Source: Caballeronia humi (GTDB lineage: Bacteria; Pseudomonadota; Gammaproteobacteria; Burkholderiales; Burkholderiaceae). From it: DNA of 43,712 nt. A program made the position numbers and the translations under genes. Where the stretch lies: the NCBI RefSeq assembly GCF_001544475.1, contig NZ_FCNW02000050.1:1-43712 (forward strand), read 5' to 3'. Shown one piece after another: positions 22,856-31,019 of the stretch. Within the stretch, counting starts at the first letter, position 1. The number at the start of each line of letters is the position of its first letter. The notes below the pieces were generated by a model. It saw nothing but the letters and a program-made list of their open reading frames with translations. It was not told the origin of the DNA and ran no database searches.

Positions 22856-23245
22856 TCAGCGTGTGCGATTAATAAGGCCGCGCGTCTCCTGAAACGCGAT
22901 GCCCGCATACAACTCGGCCCATTTACCGAGCAGCGTTTGATCGTGAGTCAGGAAAAGCGGTGCTTTCGTCCAGCCGGTAACCTCGCGGCCCGATCGTGAC
23001 ATTTCGAAGACACGCAAGTCTTCATCGACGCTGACACCGACGCTCACTAGATCCTCGAACGAAGCGAGATCGTCGAAATCGACTTTATGCGGCGGCGTGT
23101 TGTAAAGAACGGCTAATGCGTTGCGGATTTTACGTGAGGCGTGATCGCGGTTCGGGGCCGACACGAACACGACACCATCCAGGGGACTATGCGCGATTGC
23201 CCGGTACAGGTTCCGTTTCCACGGTGTATCTGGCGTCATTTTCAT
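22856..23245 (-). CDS. Uncharacterised 129-residue protein
   Basis: I do not recognise this protein. It is soluble, with no signal peptide or membrane helix. Visible segments are LYRAIAHSPLDGVVFVSAPN, a basic stretch DHASRKIRNALAVLY, an acidic stretch VDFDDLASFEDLVSVGVSVDEDLRVFEMSRSGREV, and a Trp-containing C-terminal part ending LINRTR. A strong GGAGG seven bases before the ATG at 23245 and the bidirectional terminator after its stop argue that it is a real single-gene unit. It lies between the oxalate and polysaccharide loci and belongs clearly to neither. Confidence 0.75.
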   Translation of the reverse strand: MKMTPDTPWKRNLYRAIAHSPLDGVVFVSAPNRDHASRKIRNALAVLYNTPPHKVDFDDLASFEDLVSVGVSVDEDLRVFEMSRSGREVTGWTKAPLFLTHDQTLLGKWAELYAGIAFQETRGLINRTR

Positions 23246-23438
23246 TGAATTACCTCCGGCTTGATGGGCGGGAGACCCTCGGAATGGATCGCCGGCAATT
23301 GCGCCGACGCCGCTCCATCAAGCAATTTTCGGACACGCTTCGGTTTCTAATCGCTAAAAACCCTCTCTTGCCTGCAGGTCCATGCCGATTCGCCGCTCGC
23401 CATTGCTTGCAAGCGGCGAACGCATTATCTCGCGCTGC

Positions 23439-25091
23439 TCATTTACTTGCTGGTATCAGATACTTTGGCAGCGCTCCGAGTTCCCACTGAAAGCCATCTT
23501 TTACTACGACCGTCGATGTCGCTCCTTGCCAGTCTCGCTGCGTGTAGGTGCCGGGCGGGATCGGGACGGCGGTCGGGCTTGCGTTCGCATCGGTATCCGT
23601 CTTCCACCCGACGATGACCTTGTCGTCCGAGCCGTACTGATACACCTTGATGTCGCCACGATCGACGAGCGCGTGATCCCACTTTTTGGTGCCAACCGTT
23701 TTCATCAATACCGAAGCGGCGACGTAAGCGGGCTTCGGCGACAAGTCGAGGCGCACGAGACCGAAGTTGTGCTCCTTTTCGCTTGGCTTCAGGCCGTCGT
23801 CGACGAAGTCGTACCAGATTACCGCTTCCACTGCGTCGAAGCGGCGCGAAAGCAGGAACGTGCGCGCGACGTAAGCCGCCTGCCGCTGCTCGCTCAGGCC
23901 CGCCGACGACGGGCTGGAAGGCCAGCCGATCTCGGTGATCCACAGCTTCAGCTTGCCTTCGCCGGGCTTCGGATTTGCCTGGGTCATGCGCGCGAGATGC
24001 GGCCAGACGTTCGGGACGTTGACCCGTCCGAGCGGCGAACCCTTGGCGCTATAGCCGACGTCCGGGTCGGACGGCGACATGTACGGATGGATGCTGAAGC
24101 CGTCCTGGTAATCGAGCGCGCCCCGCTTGATGAGTTCCGCGATGCAGTCGCCGCCCGGCCCGCCGCCTGCACCGCCGCCGCCGCACGAGATGACGTTGGC
24201 GTCGGCGCTTTGCGACTTGATTGCCGTATAGACGGGTTTGAGCAACGCGACGTAATTGTCGTAGCCGATCTTCGCGAACGCGGGCTCGTTCCAGATTTCC
24301 CAGTGCTTGACCTGCTTGCCGTAGTACCCCACGACCTTTTGCGCATAGCGCGCAAAGAGGTCGCGTTCCTGCTGTGTCTGTGGAAAGCGCTGCGGTCCCT
24401 TGAAGAGGTTGGGGTAGGCGCCCGGGTTGCCGTAGTCGAGCACGATCAGCGGCTTGAGGTTCAGCTTCACCGCCTGCGCGACGTAGTCGCCGTAGTTGCC
24501 GTTATCCGGCGGGAAGGTGAATTTTCCCGCGGTCTTTTCGACCTCGCCCCAATACAGTTCGTCGCGAATCCACGTGAAGCCCGCGCGCTTGACGAGCGGC
24601 AGAACCGCCGCCGCCGAGCCCTTGCGCTGCCCGAAGTGCGTGACGACGCCGGCGTCGGGAAACGCGCCGTTGCCCGGCGCGAGCGCCGCGATGTTGATCT
24701 TCAGCGAATCGCTTTCGGCGCCGCTTGCCGAAACCAGTTTCGTGTCGAGCAGGAACAAGCCGTAGTTCGGCAGCGCGACGTTGAACGACACCTGTCCATT
24801 GCCCTTGTCGCCGGTGGCGGGCGCCTGGAACGTCGTCACCGCGGTGCTCAAAGGATCTGCGTTGTCGTCGTAGCGGTAGAGCGTCGCGACGACCTTCGCG
24901 CCGCCCGTGGCGCTTTGCGGCGGCACCTGGACCGTGATGCGCTTGTTAATCGCGCCATCGACGATGAGCGCGCCCGGCGGATTGAGCACGCGCATTCCGG
25001 AGTCGGCGGCGACGGCGAATTGCGTGGCGAACGTCAGCGCGGCGCAGGCGATCAAGCGCGGAACGCCGCGCGTGGTGGGGAGCGCAGGCAT
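23439..25091 (-). CDS. Secreted glycoside hydrolase, clan GH-A (GH39-like)
   Basis: A 550-residue exported enzyme. A signal peptide (RLIACAALTFATQFAVAA, cleavage near 29) is followed by a beta-rich N-terminal domain (~30-135) and a TIM-barrel (~145-470) with the GH-A pair: acid/base Glu269 in HWEIWNEPAFA and nucleophile Glu387 in LWITEIGWP. A small C-terminal beta domain follows. The barrel resembles GH39-type hydrolases such as PslG of Pseudomonas, which trims exopolysaccharide in the periplasm. GGAGG precedes the ATG at 25091. It lies 55 bases after the Wzy-like gene in the same direction, so editing or release of the locus polysaccharide is the likely role. Confidence 0.85.
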   Translation of the reverse strand: MPALPTTRGVPRLIACAALTFATQFAVAADSGMRVLNPPGALIVDGAINKRITVQVPPQSATGGAKVVATLYRYDDNADPLSTAVTTFQAPATGDKGNGQVSFNVALPNYGLFLLDTKLVSASGAESDSLKINIAALAPGNGAFPDAGVVTHFGQRKGSAAAVLPLVKRAGFTWIRDELYWGEVEKTAGKFTFPPDNGNYGDYVAQAVKLNLKPLIVLDYGNPGAYPNLFKGPQRFPQTQQERDLFARYAQKVVGYYGKQVKHWEIWNEPAFAKIGYDNYVALLKPVYTAIKSQSADANVISCGGGGAGGGPGGDCIAELIKRGALDYQDGFSIHPYMSPSDPDVGYSAKGSPLGRVNVPNVWPHLARMTQANPKPGEGKLKLWITEIGWPSSPSSAGLSEQRQAAYVARTFLLSRRFDAVEAVIWYDFVDDGLKPSEKEHNFGLVRLDLSPKPAYVAASVLMKTVGTKKWDHALVDRGDIKVYQYGSDDKVIVGWKTDTDANASPTAVPIPPGTYTQRDWQGATSTVVVKDGFQWELGALPKYLIPASK

Positions 25092-25146
25092 CGAGCCTCC
25101 TGGTTTTACGACACGGTATGGAAGAGAGGGCGGAGAGCCGCGACGT

Positions 25147-26355
25147 TCACTTGCTTTCGATGAACGCCGCGCTCGCCGCTCGTGGGCGGAAGCGCCGCAC
25201 CGGCGTGCCCCGCGCGCGCTCCTGCCACGCGGCCTGCCTGCGTTCGGCGACATACGCCGTGAAGCGCGGCCAGTAGAGCAGAAGATAGCCGAGCGGGACG
25301 AACGATGTCACGGTGGTGATGCTCACCGTCGACGAGATCAGGAGGAACAGCAGCATCACGAAGCCATTGCCTGCCGTGAACGCGACCACGCCGAACAGCA
25401 GTACCGCGCTGAAGATGCCCATGTCCGCGATCGACGCGGGCAGGCCCGCGAACGGCACGCCCGCGACTTCCATGTCCGACTCGATCAATCGTATGTACGG
25501 TAAATACTTGTAGTGCTTGAGGATGTCAGGCGCGCTGATGCCGAACATCAGGTCTTCGAGACGCGCATCGACCATGAATGGATAGCCGCCGAAGCGGTGG
25601 CCGAACGTCTCCGAATTGAAGAAGACGTGACTCGCCATGAACATCGACAGCAGCGTGACGGCCACGGCGAACGATACGAACACGACGAGCGGATGCGTGG
25701 TGCGCAACTGATGACGGAACGGATAGAGCGCCGCGAACACGAAGAGCAGCATCGACGACTTCGAGAAACTGATCACGAGCCCGACCGCGTAGAGCGCGAC
25801 GACCTTCTTGTTGATGCGCGGCTCCGTCATCAGATACACGACGAGCGATGCCACCAGCAGCGACGAGAAGAATCCCGCCTCTCGCGAGAAGCCCGACACG
25901 CGCGCGAAATAGAACACCTCGAAGAAGTTCGTGTATGCGGCGGTTCCGTACGAGCCCCAGATCGCCTGGGCGACCTGCCTCGGGCCGAGCGCCATCGCGA
26001 GACTCGTATTGACGTAGTAGAGCACGAACTGCAGCATCGCGAAGACAACGTTGATCCCCATCCACAGATGCAGATAGGCGATGCGCCGTTGCATCGAGTA
26101 CATGAGATAGCCGATACAGATCGCGATCGATACCACGCGCACGGCCACCGACGGCGATCCCAGAAGACTCACGACGACGGCAACGGCGAGCGGCCCGCTC
26201 CAGCGGCGAACCGTGCTGGCGAGAAAGCGCGTGAAGTCGGGGTCGAAAAAGGGGATGAAGAGGTAGAAATAGATCGTGTAGCCCGACACCTGCGGATTGA
26301 AAATCACGCAGGTGAAGAACATGTAGAACAACATCGAGATCATGCGTGGATACAT
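25147..26355 (-). CDS. Wzy-like exopolysaccharide polymerase (multi-spanning membrane protein)
   Basis: A 402-residue inner-membrane protein with about ten hydrophobic helices and a large loop (roughly residues 240-310) between later helices, the plan of Wzy/WaaL polymerases. Sequence similarity in this group is low, so the call rests on topology and on its place between wzc and a secreted hydrolase. It would join repeat units at the periplasmic face. The motif FSREAGFFSSLLVASLVVYL near 155-175 resembles the conserved Arg-Glu region seen in many O-antigen-ligase-type proteins. The ATG at 26355 has GGAGAG upstream. The C-terminal tail is basic and cytoplasmic. Confidence 0.75.
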   Translation of the reverse strand: MYPRMISMLFYMFFTCVIFNPQVSGYTIYFYLFIPFFDPDFTRFLASTVRRWSGPLAVAVVVSLLGSPSVAVRVVSIAICIGYLMYSMQRRIAYLHLWMGINVVFAMLQFVLYYVNTSLAMALGPRQVAQAIWGSYGTAAYTNFFEVFYFARVSGFSREAGFFSSLLVASLVVYLMTEPRINKKVVALYAVGLVISFSKSSMLLFVFAALYPFRHQLRTTHPLVVFVSFAVAVTLLSMFMASHVFFNSETFGHRFGGYPFMVDARLEDLMFGISAPDILKHYKYLPYIRLIESDMEVAGVPFAGLPASIADMGIFSAVLLFGVVAFTAGNGFVMLLFLLISSTVSITTVTSFVPLGYLLLYWPRFTAYVAERRQAAWQERARGTPVRRFRPRAASAAFIESK

Positions 26356-26447
26356 TGCTCTCTCCGGACACACTCGGCGGCTGTCCATTGGCATGTTTCG
26401 TTCATTGTCGCGTGCGGCGCTGCTGCACATGCGCTTGTGATGCTGCC

Positions 26448-26471
26448 GCCAGCGAGGGTACGCTCGCTGGC
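26448..26471. terminator. 9-bp hairpin between wzc and the polymerase gene
   Basis: GCCAGCGAG (26448-26456) pairs with CTCGCTGGC (26463-26471) in the 171-base gap between the wzc stop and the polymerase start. Neither side has a T-run, so partial attenuation or mRNA processing is more likely than full termination. Confidence 0.4.
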
Positions 26472-26526
26472 GCTCTTGTTACGCTGGCCGCTTCTGCCCA
26501 TCGGCGACGGGCAGGGAGCAAGCTTT

Positions 26527-28827
26527 TCAAGCATCGAGCGGCGGCTGCGGGTTCGGCGCGTACGCGCTTGCATACGCATACGTGCGCTTCTCGCTGCGAC
26601 GCTTCGGCACGGCGTTGAAGATCACGCCCGCGATACGCGCACCCGTCAGATCGAGACGTTTGATCGCCTGTTCGAGTTCGCTCTCGCTCTGCGCGCTCGG
26701 ACGCACGACCACGACAGTCGAGCCCGCATTCGCCGCGATCATGTTGGCATCGCTGACCGCGAGGACCGCCGGTGTATCGATGATGACGAGATCGTATTGC
26801 GGGCAGAGGTATTCGAGCAGCAGCGGCAGACGCGTGGTCGACAGCAGCTTCGACGGATTGGGCGGGAAGCGTCCCGATGTGATGATCGAGAGGCCAGGCA
26901 CGCCGCCCGAGCGGATCGCCTGATCGACTTCCATATGGCCCGCGAGCACTTCGGCGAGACCGCCCTTGCCGGACTGTCCGAAGATCGAGGCGACGCGGCC
27001 GCGGCGAAGGTCGCCGTCGATCAGCAGAACGCGCTTGCCGGATTGCGCATGCAGTACCGCCAGATTCGAGGCGACGAAGGTCTTGCCGGTTCCCGGCGTC
27101 GCGCCTGCGACGGCGAGCACGTTGTTACGAGCGCGCTCGATGTCGAGCAGGAGCGATGCACGCACCGCACGCAGCGCTTCGACCGCCATGTCGCCCGGAC
27201 CGTCTGCGGACAGCAGGAAGTGCGCCGTATTCGCGAGCGCCTCGCTTTCCGAGTCGTCGCTCAGGACGCCGCGCGGAGCAGGGCGCCCCTTGCCGGCGAG
27301 CAACGCCGCCGGGGTGAGCGAGCGATCGAGACGCGCCTGCTCGCTGCTGAAGCTGACCGCGCCGAACACCGGCAGATGCAGATGGCGCTCGACCGTATGC
27401 GGGCTTTCCACGCTACGCGACAACTGATTGCGGAAGAACACGAACAGCACGCTCAGGACCACACCCGCTGCAGCACCGCCCGCGATGACGAGCGGACGCT
27501 TCGGCTTGGCCGGCTCGGTCGGGTAGATCGCGGAATCGATGAGATGCACGTTGCCGAGCGTGCCGGCACGCGTGACGGCGAGTTCGCTCGCTTTCTCGCG
27601 CATCGCGACGTAGATGTCTTCAGCGACCTTCGCGTTACGTGTCAGGTCGACGAGCTTGCGCTCCGATACCGGCAACTGGCCGAAGCGCTTGTCAAAGGCC
27701 TTCTTCTGCGCGTTGAGCGTGGCAAGCTGCTCGTCGATCGTCTGCACTTCGCGCGTGCCAGGTGCAAAGCGGCTCGCGACCTGCGTGCGCTGCATCTGCA
27801 GCGTCGCGATCTGGTTCTCGATGCCGATGCTGCCTTGCAAATACGACGAAGCTTCCGAGCCCGGCTGCATCGAATTCGACGACATGCGGTACTGGCTCAG
27901 TTCGGTTTCGGCGCGTTTGAGTTCGGCTTCGAGTCGCGGCAATTCACCGAGGATGAAGGTGCGCGTCAAGCTTGCTTCCTGACGATGCTGGTCGATGTGC
28001 GACGCGATGTACGTCTGCGCAATCGCATTGGTGATTTGCTGCGCGAGCTTCGGATCGTCGTTTTCGTAGAGGATCTGCACGACGCCCGAGTCCTTCGCCG
28101 ACTCCATCACTTTCAGCTTCTTGAGGAAGCGCTCGACGGCCTTGTACTCGCTATAGCGAACGATCGAGAACTCGGTGCCCGGACGCGCGGCAAGCCGATC
28201 GATACGAATGGACGTGCCATCCGCACTCGCCATCAAGCCGACGGTGCCCTGCACGATCGTGTTACCTGCGGGGTCCGATAGCTGATAGGCACCGCCCGGC
28301 ATCACACGCAGTGAAAGCTCCTTGTTTTGTAGACGCGCCGGGACCTCGAGCGAACCGATGCCCACTTCCTCGCCGCCCCATGCGAACGACTTCAGGCCGA
28401 GGATGGCCGGCAACGGTTCACCGGGCGTCGAAAACAGATTCGTGATGCGGCCGAAGAACGGCATCTGGTTCGGCGTGACGAGCACGTCCTGCTTGAATTG
28501 CTTGATCACCGGCAAGAGTACGGTACGGCTCTGGATGATCTGGATTTCGGCGTCGGTCGGCAGCGCCGACGGGATGATCTGCTGCTGCGCCTGGGTGTTC
28601 ACGCCGAGTGCGTTCGGGTTCGGATAATCGACCTTGACCAGTGCGTCCGCCTGGAAGCTCGGCGTGGCGAGAAACGCGTAAAGGGTCGCAGCCCCCGTCA
28701 CCAGGACGACGATCATGATCACGAGCCACACGTTATCGACGATCAGCTTCCACAAATCGCTTGCGGAAAATCCGTCGTCTCTGCTGCGCACAGGGACTGG
28801 ATCGAAACCAAGAACTGGTGTGTTCAT
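26527..28827 (-). CDS. wzc: Wzc/BceF-type polysaccharide co-polymerase and tyrosine kinase
   Basis: A 766-residue inner-membrane protein controlling chain length and export. Membrane segment 1 is at about residues 31-53, followed by a Wzz-type periplasmic domain with long coiled coils and GNVHLIDSAIYPTEPAKPKRP leading into segment 2 near 445-465. The cytoplasmic BY-kinase has Walker A GATPGTGKT (575-583), Walker A' LLIDGDL (601-607) and Walker B VIIDTP (681-686). The C-terminal tail has a small tyrosine cluster (Tyr750, Tyr752, Tyr756) for autophosphorylation, fewer than in E. coli Wzc. AGGA precedes the ATG at 28827. No cognate phosphatase (Wzb/BceD) or Wza is in the window. Confidence 0.93.
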   Translation of the reverse strand: MNTPVLGFDPVPVRSRDDGFSASDLWKLIVDNVWLVIMIVVLVTGAATLYAFLATPSFQADALVKVDYPNPNALGVNTQAQQQIIPSALPTDAEIQIIQSRTVLLPVIKQFKQDVLVTPNQMPFFGRITNLFSTPGEPLPAILGLKSFAWGGEEVGIGSLEVPARLQNKELSLRVMPGGAYQLSDPAGNTIVQGTVGLMASADGTSIRIDRLAARPGTEFSIVRYSEYKAVERFLKKLKVMESAKDSGVVQILYENDDPKLAQQITNAIAQTYIASHIDQHRQEASLTRTFILGELPRLEAELKRAETELSQYRMSSNSMQPGSEASSYLQGSIGIENQIATLQMQRTQVASRFAPGTREVQTIDEQLATLNAQKKAFDKRFGQLPVSERKLVDLTRNAKVAEDIYVAMREKASELAVTRAGTLGNVHLIDSAIYPTEPAKPKRPLVIAGGAAAGVVLSVLFVFFRNQLSRSVESPHTVERHLHLPVFGAVSFSSEQARLDRSLTPAALLAGKGRPAPRGVLSDDSESEALANTAHFLLSADGPGDMAVEALRAVRASLLLDIERARNNVLAVAGATPGTGKTFVASNLAVLHAQSGKRVLLIDGDLRRGRVASIFGQSGKGGLAEVLAGHMEVDQAIRSGGVPGLSIITSGRFPPNPSKLLSTTRLPLLLEYLCPQYDLVIIDTPAVLAVSDANMIAANAGSTVVVVRPSAQSESELEQAIKRLDLTGARIAGVIFNAVPKRRSEKRTYAYASAYAPNPQPPLDA

Positions 28828-29419
28828 CTGACGCTTTCCTCATTTCGTTCGGAGAATCGGTACACGGGTATCCGCATGCCGCGCCGGAACGCCGAAAGCC
28901 CGACGCCACGCTGGTTGCGATGGCGAGGGCCTCTTGGACGTTGACGGCGATGCAAACCTGACGGCGCTGTAAAGCGGCACAGCTTGCTTGTTGTCTGCTT
29001 GCGCAGTGACGATCCACGGGACGAGGACGCGGCACTGGCAGTGCATGCCTACATTCACGTTTCGTTAAGTCATCGTACGTACGGTAGCGCACACGAGTAA
29101 AGATCCGGCTGAAGAGCTAGGACCGTATTCACACGCAAACATTAGGATTTGTAATTGGACTTGACTGATGTTTATCTGCGGGCATCAGTAAACGGGCAAA
29201 ATCAATGCGAAATGCGTGTCCCGTCTCGGCGCGCTTCATGTCGCCGCAAGGGAAATTCTGTCTTGGGAGCGTGTAGAACAGCAGGGGAGATATGCCGCAC
29301 GCTCGTGCTAAAGACGATTACAAACGCGCCTTTAATACGAGCATAGCGACTATTACAGCGGTTTCAAGGAAAGTTGCTGTAAGGCCGGGAAAGTACTACC
29401 GACCTTGATGAGCGTTTGT
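28828..29419. other. 592-base spacer upstream of wzc
   Basis: No gene is supported here. On the minus strand it must carry the wzc promoter and a leader of up to ~590 bases. Features seen are a long-loop inverted repeat ACTGATG/CATCAGT (29164-29170 with 29183-29189) and a palindromic CGTACGTACG-type stretch near 29080. A stem TTACAGC/GCTGTAA (29353-29359 with 29376-29382) could end the glycoside hydrolase transcript arriving from the right. No clear -35/-10 pair was found. Confidence 0.45.
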
Positions 29420-30505
29420 TTAAACCGGATTGGCGCGAACGAAGTTCTTGTAGGCGGTATAAGCGGGATTTTTCGTGCGGCCATCGGCCTCGATCAGCCC
29501 ATAACTTGCATCGATCACGCAATAAAGCATGATGCACTGGATGTTGTACTTGTCCTTGATGGACTTGTACTGCTTCATTGCGCTCGTGACGTAGTCTGCG
29601 GCCGACTGAGCCGAGTCCTTCGAGCCGGACCAGCCGAATTCCGTCAGCCAGATCGGCACGCCGAACGAGTCCTTGAGGATCTGCAACACGTCGATCGAAG
29701 CCGTGCGACCCGCGCGCTGGATGTTGTACGAGCTCTTGTACCAGTGGTACGTGGTGAAGTCCCAACGGGTCTTCAGCGCGCCGCCGGAGCCGTTCGCTGA
29801 ACCGTTCGGCGAGATGCCGTTCCACAGCATCTGCAAGGCGCGGTACGCCATCGGGATGCCGACGTTCACGCCACACTTGATCGACGAATCGACCGATTTG
29901 ACGCCGGCGATCATGCCGCGGATCACGCCGCGAAACGCCGGCCAGTAGGCGGGATTCCAGTCGGCCGAGCTGCTGCCGTCGCCGCCGATCTTGAGGCCGA
30001 CCGTATCGAGTTCGTTGCCGCACTCGATGTATTTCACGAGACCCTTGAGCGGCTGCGTGCACTTCACGGCCAACGCGTAGCCGAGCTTGTAGGCCGTGTC
30101 TTCCGAGCCTGCCTGATTCCAGCCAGCCGAACGCGGGTTGATCACCGGCATGATCGTCACGCCGCTGTTCTTGAAGGCACCCTTCAGCGCGTTAGCGACG
30201 GTCGTCGCCATGCCGGCATCGGCGACGTCTGCGCGATACACGGTCACGCCGAGGTCCTTCAGGGTCGCCAATTGCGATTCCGCGGACAGCGTCTTGTAGA
30301 TGCCGCTGCCCCATGCCATATGACCGTTCATGCCGTAGAAGAGCTTTTGTGTCGTTGCGGCCTTGGCGGTCGATTCGAGTTCGACAGCGTCTTTAGCGGT
30401 GGCATCGGCCAGATCGCTCTCAGTACCTCCACCACCACATGCGGCAAGGGCAAGACTACCGGCACCAACGCTCATGGCAGCGAGAAATTTTCTACGTGGA
30501 AACAT
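29420..30505 (-). CDS. Lipoprotein glycoside hydrolase, clan GH-A
   Basis: A 361-residue exported hydrolase. It begins MFPRRKFLAAM with a twin-arginine-like motif and a lipobox ending at Cys23 (LALAAC), then a Gly/Ser/Asp linker to about residue 50. So it is probably Tat- or Sec-exported and lipid-anchored. The catalytic barrel has Glu165 (KYIECGNELD) and Glu289 (PIWLTEFGW) as acid/base and nucleophile. The glycan substrate is unknown; the polysaccharide of this locus is the obvious candidate. I chose ATG 30505 because it puts the export signal at the start. A TTG at 30535 would add ten residues. Confidence 0.82.
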   Translation of the reverse strand: MFPRRKFLAAMSVGAGSLALAACGGGGTESDLADATAKDAVELESTAKAATTQKLFYGMNGHMAWGSGIYKTLSAESQLATLKDLGVTVYRADVADAGMATTVANALKGAFKNSGVTIMPVINPRSAGWNQAGSEDTAYKLGYALAVKCTQPLKGLVKYIECGNELDTVGLKIGGDGSSSADWNPAYWPAFRGVIRGMIAGVKSVDSSIKCGVNVGIPMAYRALQMLWNGISPNGSANGSGGALKTRWDFTTYHWYKSSYNIQRAGRTASIDVLQILKDSFGVPIWLTEFGWSGSKDSAQSAADYVTSAMKQYKSIKDKYNIQCIMLYCVIDASYGLIEADGRTKNPAYTAYKNFVRANPV

Positions 30506-31019
30506 TTCTGCGGACTGCGATGCGGTTTCCGGCAAATCTTGCGTCTTGACGAGTAGGTTTGTGGTCGGAATAGGTAAGTTATTACTGGGTTAATCACGGC
30601 ACGCAGTATATTCGGACCATCAGGCCATCTCCTGTAAGTGGATGTAACAGTCAGACGAATAGGGAAATTGTTCCTAACTAATATCGTATGAGCTAAGTTT
30701 CTTTCCGATCGTTGAATGAATGAGCATGCACATCCTTGGTGTTTCCCCTAGATAAGCCACCAAAAGGTGCATGAATTAGCCCATCATTTCGAAAGATAAA
30801 ACGGGGTCATGGCGAATGTCGGGAGGAATGACGTACCGTCGCACGCTAAGGTGGCAAATAGCGCGGTGTGCTCAGTGGGTTTCAAACGAATGTGCTTAGA
30901 GCGCGTCGTTTGGAATTGCCGACGTGTCTGGGGAGGTAGGCATTTCTACTGCTAGCCCAAGGGAAGGGTGCTAAAGGAACCGCGCAAGCCTGGGCGGCGG
31001 CTTGCGCGTTATAGAATCG
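30506..31019. other. 514-base spacer between tyrosinase and lipoprotein hydrolase genes
   Basis: No gene is supported. The left part (30506-30800) is relatively AT-rich and should contain the promoter of the lipoprotein hydrolase on the minus strand. The right end holds the tyrosinase terminator. No repeats or recognisable regulator sites were seen. Confidence 0.5.
30981..31008 (-). terminator. Terminator after the tyrosinase gene
   Basis: CGCGCAAGCC (30981-30990) pairs perfectly with GGCTTGCGCG (30999-31008) around an 8-base loop, 11 bases after the tyrosinase stop. On the minus strand it is followed by GTTCCTTT, a modest T-rich tail. Confidence 0.7.

Noticed and set aside
23382..25163. 593-codon plus-strand frame
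   Set aside because: It is antisense to the secreted glycoside hydrolase, which has a signal peptide and catalytic residues; this frame has low-complexity Arg/Asp/Val composition.
25513..28281. 922-codon plus-strand frame
   Set aside because: It lies opposite the Wzy-like and wzc genes; Arg/Glu/His-rich antisense frames of this kind are common in GC-rich DNA. The wzc frame on the other strand has clear motifs.
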